Below, piece after piece: positions 53,837 to 64,000 of a DNA stretch of 64,000 nucleotides. This stretch comes from Tetrapyrgos nigripes (taxonomy: Eukaryota > Basidiomycota > Agaricomycetes > Agaricales > Campanellaceae). The position numbers and the translations under genes were made by a program. Each line of letters begins with the position of its first letter. The stretch's first letter is position 1. The stretch spans positions 88,577-152,576 of the forward strand of contig JAACJM010000204.1 of the NCBI GenBank assembly GCA_013368315.1. The letters run 5' to 3'. The notes beneath the pieces are model-generated. The model did not search any database. It was not told the DNA's origin and was given only the letters and a program-made list of their open reading frames with translations.

Positions 53837-56800
53837 ATGAAACGAGGCATTGACAACGTGACTGAACAAAACAAACGCAAAAAACTGGTATTAGCAGGTC
53901 AGTATGAATAAGACTTCAGAAAATCAACAGTGACTTTAATTCTGTATGAAATGTAGATCCAGATACTGGTCCAGTTGGAAGAGCAGCTGAGAATGAAACT
54001 TATCTTGATGGTCAAATTCCACAAGGACCAAGGATCACTGCAGGGAGAGACGTGCATATGAACAATGTCCAGGGGGACCAGAACCAGACTATCAACAATG
54101 ATTATCGCCAGACAGTCAACTCGAACAATATTAATAATACTTTTGTCATGGGGGATATGAATGCAAGTATGTTATTTGAGTCTGAATTATTTTGTGAAAG
54201 AGTAGGACTGTATACTTACACTCATTAGTGAATAACATCAAGAAGTGGATCAATGCGCCTGATTCATCTATCAATTTCAATGCTGCATATGACAAGATGA
54301 CAAAAGGCACTGGAGAGTGGCTCCTCAATGACTCCAGATTGATTCAATGGAAAGAAAGTGGAGGACTACTCTGGCTTCAAGGCAAAGGTAGAATTGACTT
54401 AATTTAATGCAAATCAAGGTCCTGATGAGATTATCTTATAGCTGGTTCTGGAAAGACTTTTCTGCTGTAAGTATTCTGACTTTCAAAAAAGAAATTCTAT
54501 GAAATTCTATTAATTTTCAATCCTTTAGTACCAAAGCCATTACCAGTCTTAAGGCTGACAATCATGATGTCCTCTATTTCTATTTTGATACTCGCGATCA
54601 GAGCAAAGCTAAAGCAACCTATAAAGGAATGCTTGCTTCTCTTATGCTGGATATGGGCCTTCAATTCAATCAAGCTCAGTTGATGTATCTTTATGAGACA
54701 TACAGCTCAGGAAGGACTCAAATGCCAGCTGATGCTATGAAGTCTACCTTGTTGGATTTTCTCAGGCAGAAGTCTTCATCTATGTTCATCTTTGTAGATG
54801 CATTTGATGAATGTGACAATCAAGAGCAGCATTCAGTGACAGAATTTATTCAACAGCTACTGGTGCCAGGCTTAAAGATTCATATTTGTATCAGCTGCAG
54901 ATATCCAGCTTATCATATTGGAATGAATGCTGGTACTTATGAGATATCTCTCAACCCAGATGTTGTAGAGGGAGATATAGAGATATATATCCAACAATCT
55001 CTTCAGTCCAGGCCCTCATTTGTCAATATCAAAGAGGAAGTAACAGAGGCCCTGTTGCATGGTTCTCATGGACAGTAAGTATTATTTTTCTGATTCAATC
55101 TGTTTAGTAGCTTATACCATAAAGGATTCGATGGGTAGATTGCCAAATTCAATATTTCCACCAGCTAGGATCATGGCGAGCAATCCGGAAAGCCCTGAAA
55201 AGTCTACCAAAAACCTTGGAGGAAACTTATGAGCAGGCATTGAATGCTGTCAAAAAAGAGCATAAAGAAGATGCACAGGCCATATTGAAATGGCTTTTAT
55301 TCGGATATAAAGAGTTGAATATGGAAATGCTGCCAGAAATATTGTGCATTGATTTCGAGCAACAAGTTTTAGATAATCCAGAGCCCATACAGGGACATGA
55401 GTTGTGCAACATTATCAGCTCAACATTAGTTGTGATCCAACAAGTGGCTCGCTGGAATCATCCTCGACATAATATCCTACAACTAGGACATCCATCAGTG
55501 AAGGAGTATATTGTTTCAGAAGAAATCAAGGAAAGTTCAGCCAAGCTTTTCCACATCAATGATCAGCTGGCACATGAATTCATTGCTCAATGTTGTTTAA
55601 TCTATCTGGTGGATTGTGGAAAAGGTGGACATATAGACCGGGAACGGTTTCCCTTAGCAGGTTATGCTGTGAACAGCTGGACAGAACATGTCAGAAATTT
55701 ACAACAATTGGGAGATCCAGTCAAGTGTTTAAGTTTACATTTGCTCACAGATACAAATATATCCTGCTTGACATGGATGAAGTTGACACGTTATTCTTTG
55801 GGGCCTGCTGCAGGGTCTGCTCTGCCATTTTATTATGCCAGCATGGTCAATCTGCCTAATATGATATTGTTAATGATGGAGAATGGGGCAGATGTCAATG
55901 CTCAGGGTGGTCAATATGGCACTGCTCTCCAGGCTGCCTCATGGGGAGGCAATGTAGACATAGTCAAGCTACTGCTTGAGAATGGGGCAGATCTCAATGC
56001 TCAGGGTGGTCAATATGGCAATGCACTCCAGGCTGCTTCATCAAAAGGAAATGTAGACATAGTCAAGCTTCTGCTTGAGAATGGGGCAGATGTCAATGCT
56101 CAGGGTGAAGAATATGGCACTGCACTCCAGGATGCTTCATATAGAGGATATGTAGACATAGTCAAGCTTCTGCTTGAGAATGGGGCAGATGTCAATGCTC
56201 AGGGTGGTAAATATAGCAATGCACTCCAGGCTGCCTCAGTGGAAGGCAATGTAGACATAGTCAAGCTTCTGCTTGAGAATGGGGCAGATGTCAATGCTCA
56301 GGGTGGTGAATATAGCAATGCACTCTGGACTGCCTCAGTGGAAGGCAATGTAGACATAGTCAAGCTTCTGCTTGAGAATGGGGCAGATGTCAATGCTCAG
56401 GGTGGTAAATATAGCAATGCACTCCAGGCTGCCTCAGTGGAATGCAATGTAGACATAGTCAAGCTTCTGCTTGAGAATGGGGCAGATGTCAATGCTCAGG
56501 GTGGTAAATATAGCAATGCACTCCAGGCTGCTTCTGCCCCATGTAGAGGAGGTGTAGACATAGTCAAGCTTCTGCTTGAGAATGGGGCAGATGTCAATGC
56601 TCAGGGTGGTAAATATGGCAATGCACTCCAGGCTGCTTCTACCTCATATGGAAGAGGTGTAGACATAGTCAAGCTTCTGCTTGAGAATGGGGCAGATGTC
56701 AATGCTCAGGGTGGATTATATGGCAATGCACTCCAGGCTGCTTCATATAGAGGACAAGTAGACATAGTCAAGCTTCTGCTTGAGAATGGGGCAGATGTCA

Positions 56801-57849
56801 ATGCTCAGGGTGGAGAATATGGCAATGCACTTCAGGCTGCCTCAGTGGAAGGCAATGTAGATATAGTCAAGCTTCTGCTTGAGAATGGGGCAGATGTCAA
56901 TGCTCAGGGTGGAGTATTTGGCAATGCACTCCAGGCTGCTTCTGCCAAATTAGGAGGAAGTGTAGACATAGTCAAGCTTCTGCTTGAGAATGGGGCAGAT
57001 GTCAATGCTCAGGGTGGAGTATATGGCACTGCACTCCAGGCTGCTTCATTGAGAGGATATGTAGACACAGTCCAGCTTCTGCTTGAGAATGGGGCAGATG
57101 TCAATGCTCAGGGTGGTAGATATGGCAATGCACTCCAGGCTGCTTCATTTGAAGGAGAAGTAGACATAGTCAAGCTTCTGCTTGAGAATGGGGCAGATGT
57201 CAATGCTCAGGGTGGAAAATATGGCAATGCACTCCAGGCTGCTTCATTGATAGGATATGTAGACACAGTCCAGCTTCTGCTTGAGAATGGGGCAGATGTC
57301 AATGCTCAGGGTGGACTATTTGGCAATGCACTCCAGGCTGCTTCATTTGGAAGAAAAGTAGACATAGTCAAGCTTCTGCTTGAGAATGGGGCAGATGTCA
57401 ATGCTCAGGGTGGTGGATATGGCAATGCACTCCAGGGTGCTTCATATAGAGGAGCAGTAGACATAGTCAAGTTTCTGCTTGAGAAGGGAGCAGATGTCAA
57501 TGTCAAAGGAGGCAGATATGGCACTGCTCTCCAAGCAGCTTCTGCTGCAGATCTTGATTTTGATTTTGATTATGATTCCGATTCTGATTGTTACCATGTC
57601 AAACTGATCAAAGTACTACTTGATAATCGAGCAGATATTAATTCCCGAGGTGGTCAATATGGTAGTCCCATTCAGGCTGCTGCCATTGAAGGCAATCAAG
57701 AAGTATATGACCTCTTGATACAGAAGGGAGCAACTCCAATTGATCCTCTTTTCACTATCTTTCAATGGGACTCTCAAATTCCCATTCCACTTATGGACAA
57801 TGAACCAGCAGACTGTCAGATCTACTGCCCACTCTTCTGGAATATGTAG
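53837..57849 (+). CDS. NACHT-ankyrin NLR, copy 2 (intact)
   Basis: Intact fungal NLR, 1241 residues. Exons 53837-53897, 53957-54166, 54229-54387, 54442-54466, 54529-55074 and 55125-57849 keep frame across GT-AG introns of about 50-62 bases. Residues 1-90: basic start (MKRGIDNVTEQNKRKK), then Asn/Gln-rich (MNNVQGDQNQTINNDYRQTV), with no known effector domain. NACHT: Walker A GKAGSGKT (142-149), Walker B MFIFVDAFDECD (237-248), sensor-like ISCRYPA, then a helical region ending near 585. About 18 ankyrin repeats of 33-35 residues follow (587-1200), most with DIVKLLLENGADVNAQGG. Repeat 17 carries an acidic insertion (LDFDFDYDSDSDCYH). The C terminus ends CPLFWNM. Likely role: NTP-driven oligomerising sensor in non-self recognition, with ankyrins as ligand-binding part; this is inferred from the family. 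Best candidate in the window for a functional cellular gene. Confidence 0.9.
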
Positions 57850-59045
57850 TTTACTGTAGTATTTTGACTGTAGGTTCGTATCTAAAAGGCGATTATATTC
57901 TCTGGATGTATGATGGAATTGTCTCTTTTAAAAATCTTCAAAAATGAAATTTTACTTTGAATTACTTGTTTCTCCTGTACAAATGTTTATAGTGAATACC
58001 TGAAATTTCTGTAGTCTCTTATGAAAATGAATAATTTTTATTTATACCTGTGCGTCCTCTGGTGAGCTTTTTTCGGAACTCAGTAAGTACCTTCTGCCAA
58101 CTATCAAGTACAATATTCAAGGCTCTCTCAAAGTCACTAAACATTACATGAGAGGTTTGATCACTGCACTGATTGTGTTTCTAAAGTGATGGCAGGGCTT
58201 ACACTCTCCTACGATATGAACTATTGACTTTATTACGAGTACTATATATTACCATGATAGTAAGGAGTCCCAGTGCATATGACCTATCCTATTATGCAGC
58301 AATGGTTGTCAACGTTCAGGGCCTTCAGCTTGAATTTGGGGTACAAGATTGACACCAATAAAATGTCGTCACAATCGCTACTGATGTATGTTGAGTCAGA
58401 AATAGATATATATATGTTATTACCCTGTTTAAGGAAGTATAATGCCATTGCATTTCAGATCATTTTCTTCAACTCGCATCTCGGAGAATGTGGCGATACG
58501 TTTCGTGGAACGTTCTTGGACCCACCTGACAGCGAGAGGATGAGCTCACGCCTTCAATATTTGCAGTAGATGGCAAACCCGTTGTCTGGTCAGCCTGCCT
58601 ACCTACATACATACTTCTAAGAATTTAATTCTAGACACTGCCGCTGATAATACTGGGGGAACACATATCGAACGCTGTTCAATCAATGGAGGGTACCCTC
58701 ATTTCCGATTCGCCGTCATTTGTGGGTTACTGCCCGTGACTCACCCGTGCTTTTCCCTATTCGTTTATCGAGTCTTCTTCCAATCAGTTTGCGAAAAAAG
58801 CCTACTAGGTGATAATAGATGTATATTTAAGAGCTGTTGTTTTGGCGAGCAACTGACAAGTTTGATGGGAGATGAACGAAGAGCGAATTTCTTCTGTTTC
58901 CGTGAAAATCCAAACGGCCCGAGTCACCACGATAGCATTCTGTTGCATAGATCCCTCGAGTCTGACCTTCAATGATGTCGTTACTTCTGTGAGGACGCTG
59001 ACAGGAGGGATAGCCAACGCGTTCGAGACTGTTTATCACCGTTGT
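57850..59045. repeat. Segment IV, copy 2 (NLR 3' flank)
   Basis: Parallels 33763-34900, including the AT-rich 3' flank, GGAGAATGTGGCGATACGTT (58486 on) and CATAGATCCCTCGAGTCTGA (58947 on). No gene recognised in either copy. Confidence 0.55.
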
Positions 59046-59049
59046 CATT

Positions 59050-61964
59050 TTCACAGTGTAAGAACGAAGTTGTGGTTGGGCCCGGTAATGACATAATAAC
59101 ACCTTCGACTTCTTCACAATTGTCACTCACACGTTTTCCTTCACGACGACGACAGCGACCATGAAAGACGGCAAGCCCGTAACAAGTCTACCTACACTGG
59201 TATGTACAATTGTTTCACCTTTCTCTCTCTTTCTTCTTTTTCTTCTTCATTGTTTTGACGGTTTGTGCTTCCTTCAACCGACTCTGTAGACAGGACGACG
59301 TGTTTCGGAGAAGCTATCCTCACCTGGTTTACTCTACGTGACTGGGCTAAACTGTCAAGGTGACATCCTGTGGACACGACTACCGTTGGATACAGTGAGT
59401 TTAGACTGATGAGGTTATTGCTTTTTCTGTGTTCTTACGCAATCTACAGTCTTCACCCGCCCCTTCGACATCTACTACACCTCGTTCTCGCCCTCATCCT
59501 CATCCTTAACTGGCCCTGGGCCCACTCCCTACCCAGACTTCAACGTTACACCACCCTCTCCCTTCCCATACCTCGACACCAACAATCCCCATCCACCCCC
59601 TCTCCTGCAACGTCGTCCTCACTCCCGCCAAATACAGTATAGAGGGGGTGTCACCTATGAAAGTGTTGGCAGTGTAGGGTGTTGGAGGGGGCTTTCAAGT
59701 CATGGTGGTGGGCGATGGATTTAGGAAGGGGGAGACGTTGAGCGTGCCTCGACGCTCAAGAGTGCCTTCTCTACCTGGGACTCAGAGTGGTAGTTGGGTG
59801 TTCCTGGCGTGGTTCCCATGGATATGAGGAGAAGCTTGAGCTCCAGGTCTATCGCTCATGCTCCGCTTCCCTCTACATCAAAATCGGCCGCACGTCGACT
59901 CCCTCCATATCCACATCCACAACGCGACCTCTTTCTTGTCCTACTTCTACTCCCTGGCTCGTCAGCCCTCCCACTCCCATTCCCACTCCCACGTCGATGC
60001 CTACTTCTACGCCTCAGCATACACTCTATACTAACGCCAACGCCAACATCCTCCCAACGAAACTCCATGGAAACCCATACCCCATCATCGCTATTGCTTC
60101 TGTCCCCATACCCATACCGGTTCCCGTTCCCATTGCAGGTGGTACTTCAGGATATACCTACCTGGTGAGAACTCCACCAAGTGACTGTACGCCATACGCC
60201 TGCCCCTGGGCCTAGGATTTCTCATTCCCCTCACCCACTTCCATGCCCACGCCCACCTTCAACCTCGCAGATACAGGTGGAAGGGGAGTTAGACATACAG
60301 ATACCGTTTTTTCGATGCGGTGTTTTCGCTTTCCAGTATCAATATCCCCAAATGCGAGTACCTGTACCCCTCCTCACCCCACATCGAAACCAGTTACACC
60401 ACCCATCCTTACCCCGACTCAAGCGCAACCGCAAACAACATCAACGTCTCCTCGAGCATCAGCATGAACATCGTCAAGGCAAACGGGGGGTTCATAGGAA
60501 TGCGAATACGAATACGGATAGTCTGAAGGATGTCAATGTTGTAGAGGTGGTATGGGCATGGAAGAGGAGAGAAGCAGAGAGAGGGTGAGGGATCTAGAGG
60601 CGAAGGGGGTAAAAATGGACAGGGAGACGGAGGGGAGGAGGGGGGTATGAGTACCTCCATCCCTACCAACCGGATATGGATGCAGCTAGCCTATAGGTAC
60701 AGGGGGTATGGGTATGGGTACCGTCAATGATGAAGGATGTATCCCTCATTCTGCGGATGCGAGGAGGACACCTACATCCATACCTTCGAGAAGTCAAAGT
60801 CACAGTCATGCACAGGATCCTCGACCCGATCCCAGTCCTGGTCAAAGACAGTGACAAAGACAGCGTTCTAATGCTACTCCTATTGCTATTCCCATCGCTA
60901 TACCCACTCCCAGTGCAAACGCGAAACCATCATCACCACCCGCCACCACCGTCACCATCACCCACCACCACCGTCACCATCACCGTCGTCGTCGTCATCA
61001 TCATTAGTGACGACTCCCACTGCCACTGCCCATCCCACCTCTTCGTCTTTTTCTTGCAATGACCAACCGGCCACCAAATTGACCAGATCAATGCAAACGC
61101 AAACGGTCCCGGCCTACCCTCCAACGCTAATCCTAATTGTAACGCTGCTAATCTCGATGCTGTACCTAACACCAACACCAATGTCAGTGCCAACGCAGAC
61201 CGGTACTATCCCAAGTCTACATCTACATCTCTTCCTGACTCCAACCCCGTCTCTCTAATGCATACGGGTACACATACTCTGCGTAATACGAATGCCACCA
61301 TTCATCCAACGTCAACATCTAATGCCAATGATGCCGGCGCTGACTACGCCTGTTCTGGCTTTCTAATGCAAATGCAAACGCATGCCACGTCTAATCCCAT
61401 TCATCTCTCCTCCTTCTCCGAGTGCGAAAGTGCATGTGGGAGCGTGACCATCGACATGGACATGAATGACCCCCCTGTTTATGGTGATGTTGCGAAGGAA
61501 GTCGGGGAGAGAAGAAGCCGGGAAAGAAGGAGTTGGGAATGGGAAAGGTGGAGAGGATATGGCTATGGCTATGGAGGTGGAAGACGTGCCCATGGACGTT
61601 GCTCAAGACTGGGGATTTGGATTTGGATTTGGATTTGGGGTTGCGAAGGAGAGGACGCTGGTCTCCACGCCCGACCCTGATCCCTACCCCTGGGTTTTCA
61701 CGTTCTTCTTCTACTTCTTCTTCTACTTCTACGTCATTCGCTTCTACGTGGCCAAACCCATCGTCATCGATATCTGTGTCGACATCCAGTACAATGTTGT
61801 TACCCCACACTCCTGCTGCACCGCTTGCGAAATGTGGCCATGGGTTCGGAGATGGAGTTAAAGTTGGTACGGACCTCGTTAAGGCAGTTAGTGATGTGGT
61901 TCAGGTGAGTTCAATTTGTTGTCTTTATCTCACCAAACTTCTACTAACCCTCCATGTATCTATC
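59050..61964 (+). pseudogene. Segment Y, copy C (most complete)
   Basis: Longest version of the unknown spliced Y sequence. Exon-like pieces: MKDGKPVTSLPTL (59161 on), LPLDTV before a CAGTGAGT donor (about 59392), then VFTRPFDIYYTSFSP (59450 on) and a long Pro/Ser/Thr-rich, NxNxN-type low-complexity part with intron-like borders. The last exon reads LLPHTPAAPLAKCGHGFGDG, then VGTDLVKAVSDVVQ before GTGAGT at 61904. The conserved block recurs in all copies, so this is probably part of a real protein family, but I do not recognise it. Frame breaks at several places (e.g. about 59700-59790, 60600) argue for decay. Confidence 0.4.
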
Positions 61965-62690
61965 TAGGGGTGGTCACCGCACCATGTACGGCCACAGTCA
62001 TAAGAAATACGGCTGCAGATGGCTATGGGAGTGCCGTGACCATGTCATATAAATTCTTTTTCTATTCGAGACAGTACGGGTACTGTATTTACCGGCTGTG
62101 TCATGGCTTTACGGAATAAAAATTTCTATTTATTCGTACAACAGATTTTTGCAAGGTCTTCGATGCATAGGTAGTCTAAAGTGAACCAAACCATACTTCT
62201 TCCAGATACAGTGTCTGGATGGAGCACCAGGCTTCAAGAAAGCATCTCTACTCATCGCCATATTATCTAGAGCTACTCTCCGATGCAATGCTAGGGGCTC
62301 CTGTAGTCGTTGGCTGTTGAAAGTTACAGTGTGTGATGAGATTTTTTATGTCAGCAGGAACGCATAGCAGTACAAAAATGCCATGAAGAAACAAGTTCAT
62401 GCAATCCAAAGACATAGGCAAGAGACGAGGGAGAGAAACGGAGCAAAACGCGCTTGGAATGCATTGTAAAAAAAGGATATCTCTTGCCCACAGGGCAAAG
62501 TTGTCACTCACGGCCATATTGCCATATAACAATTTACGTAGACGGCTGACGGTCTTGCCGTCACTGTGTCGTTAAAATTTGCTCCAGACTCCATACAGTA
62601 CGGCCTCGTAATCGTATCTACTGTCCGTGCACACTGTACATACGGCTACAGTGGCCTGATACAACTGCATGTCGTACACCCCTGTAAAAT
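61965..62690. mobile_element. Possible hAT-like non-autonomous element
   Basis: Starts AGGGGTG inside what is intron in the other Y copies and ends CACCCCT at about 62686, with TACGGCCAC near the left end and GGCCAC in the inverted right end. Repeated TACGG motifs occur on both sides. No 8-bp target duplication was found, so the ends may be wrong or one flank lost. Confidence 0.35.
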
Positions 62691-63577
62691 CGCAATGATT
62701 ATAATAGAGCCACTTACTTGAATCTGACCTGAAGAGGCTATCTGCGTAAGCTTCTTTTGTCAGGACTAGCTAAAGAACCAATAAAGAATGGAGCTGTGGC
62801 TCCAGGCTAGTTACTTATGTCCAATCACAAGTGAAGAATGGAAAGCTTGAACCTTGATACCAAGTAACAGAGTTCTTGGAGACTCTCGGCGAGCTGTCAC
62901 TAAGGAAATGAATACTGTGGCAACAGAGAAGTGAAGAACAATCGAAAGACAAACTCAGGGAAACTCGACCGCAGAGAAAGAAGAGAACTGAATAACAGGA
63001 GGGCATACGCTCGAGCTCCAATTCCGCTGCTACAGATACACTATTGATTTGCGTCTGCAATCATGTAATCATATTTCACTATAATTCATTGGACATGTAT
63101 ATAAGTACAGTGGATGTAGATACATACGACAGAGAGAACTCCGCCGTCATTAGACACTAGAGACCTCATCTTTGGGTGGCAGATAGAGCAAATTTCTTTG
63201 TGATTTGATCAGGGGAATCCCGCCTGTGGACTCGCAGTTTGTGCACTGAGGAATCACAGTTAGTGAATACTAAATAGGGGAATCTCGACCTGCGGACTCG
63301 CAGTATTATGGAGGAATCTCCGTTTGATTGAATAAAGCTCTATACATTTCATTATCCACCTTTGAGATCATCGGAGAGAGGGTTGAACTTTACTCATCAA
63401 TACTCTTATCATTCGAGGTGCCTTCGAACTTAAGGAGTATTACTGAGTCCACCTTTGAGATCATCTGAGAGTGTTGAACTTTACTCATCAATACTCTTAT
63501 CATTTGAAACACCTTCGAACTTAAGGAGTCTTACTGAGTGTTTGCAATTGATAGTATAGTAGCTTTCTATTGAAAGC
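62691..63577. other. Unassigned region with a ~90-bp tandem duplication
   Basis: No gene recognised. Two copies of a block starting CCACCTTTGAGATCATC (about 63357 and 63450) run through TTTACTCATCAATACTCTTA to CTTAAGGAGT and TTACTGAGT. A pair of GGGGAATC...GGACTCGCAGT motifs (about 63213 and 63276) is also duplicated. This could be an old LTR, but no partner is visible. Confidence 0.4.
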
Positions 63578-63861
63578 TGTTGAATTGGTGAATTAGTAAG
63601 CAGCCATCAACACTAGATTAGATATAGATTAGATAGTAATCTAGTTAGTTACGCTTACTATACATCAGTAGTTCTTAGATAAGTAGTCACATGTACTATC
63701 TAGAACAGTATATAAGGGCTCGTAGTTTGCCCTACAAGAATAAGGATTTCCCTTACTACTCATCACTCTTAACCTCTAACAAACCGCTCTAACAAGCACT
63801 TTTACATCCCCAGGTAAGTATGCAGTTGCCGCTACATATATAGAACATAGCCTGCTCAACA
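63578..63861 (+). repeat. 5' LTR of the third copia element
   Basis: Begins TGTTGA and ends TCAACA, 284 bp, plus orientation, opposite to copia 1. Confidence 0.9.
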
Positions 63862-64000
63862 GGTTATGGGCCCCGCAAGCCCTGGACATCGCGCCATCAC
63901 TGGCAGCAAGTCCTAGACTGTGTAATACCTGGTAGCGCCCCTGCGACTGCTTGAACATCGCTCTCCATGGCAGAAGTTCTTTACATGTGCCTTCATGGCT
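63578..64000 (+). mobile_element. Start of a third copia element (same family as copia 1)
   Basis: A 284-bp LTR (63578-63861), the reverse complement of the copia 1 LTRs, carries TATATAAG (63709-63716) as likely TATA box. It is followed after five bases by TGGGCCCCGC (candidate primer-binding site) and by leader sequence matching the inverted leader of copia 1. The coding part lies beyond the window. Confidence 0.85.

Noticed and set aside
61965..62690. A second confirmed hAT element
   Set aside because: The AGGGGTG/CACCCCT ends are suggestive, but no 8-bp target duplication was found, so it is kept only as a low-confidence feature.

Overview
The window looks like nuclear DNA of a mushroom-forming basidiomycete (Agaricomycetes). 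The evidence is genes with many short GT-AG introns of about 45-60 bp, a NACHT-ankyrin NLR family, KDZ and Plavaka-type transposases typical of that class, and Ty1/copia elements. No prokaryotic signature and no canonical rRNA or tRNA gene was seen. It is a transposon-rich, segmentally duplicated region with almost no housekeeping content.

The backbone is a repeated module in the order: spliced proline-rich segment of unknown function ('Y'), decayed 5-oxoprolinase fragment, non-coding segment ending in a tRNA-like element ('Z'), NACHT-ankyrin gene with its promoter, and a 3' flank ('IV'). Copies run across the window: oxoprolinase A (1-1766), Z-A (1767-3060), Y-A (about 3320-12960, split by a copia), Z fragment (15335-15810), NLR copy 1 (17008-33762, split), IV (33763-35060), Y-B (35570-36330), oxoprolinase B (36540-38109), Z-B (52098-53520), NLR copy 2 (53837-57849, intact), IV (57850-59045), Y-C (59050-61964).

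Mobile elements have landed on this backbone. A decayed copia (4706-11552) and a 998-bp hAT-type element (13043-14040) sit in or beside Y-A. A 13.5-kb KDZ-type DNA transposon (19584-33050; 9-bp target duplication, 64-bp imperfect terminal repeats) has inserted inside the ankyrin array of NLR copy 1. It carries a multi-exon transposase with apparently intact catalytic positions and about six accessory genes. One accessory gene has a viroplasmin/RNase H1 N-terminal-like domain, and another contains a tandem array of a 160-bp exon+intron unit. Between oxoprolinase B and Z-B lies a Plavaka-type transposase region with a divergent partner gene. That partner gene is split by a young copia (43248-49923, perfect 5-bp TSD), which is itself split by a Tc1/mariner-like element (46161-47797, TA TSD). 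A third copia begins at 63578 and runs off the end.

The main biological content is the pair of tandem NLR-type genes. Their NACHT and ankyrin parts are nearly identical, but their N-terminal exons are unrelated and their repeat numbers differ. This pattern fits a rapidly evolving non-self recognition locus. Functional roles are inferred from domain families only; boundaries of the Y, Z and IV segments are approximate because they were aligned by eye.
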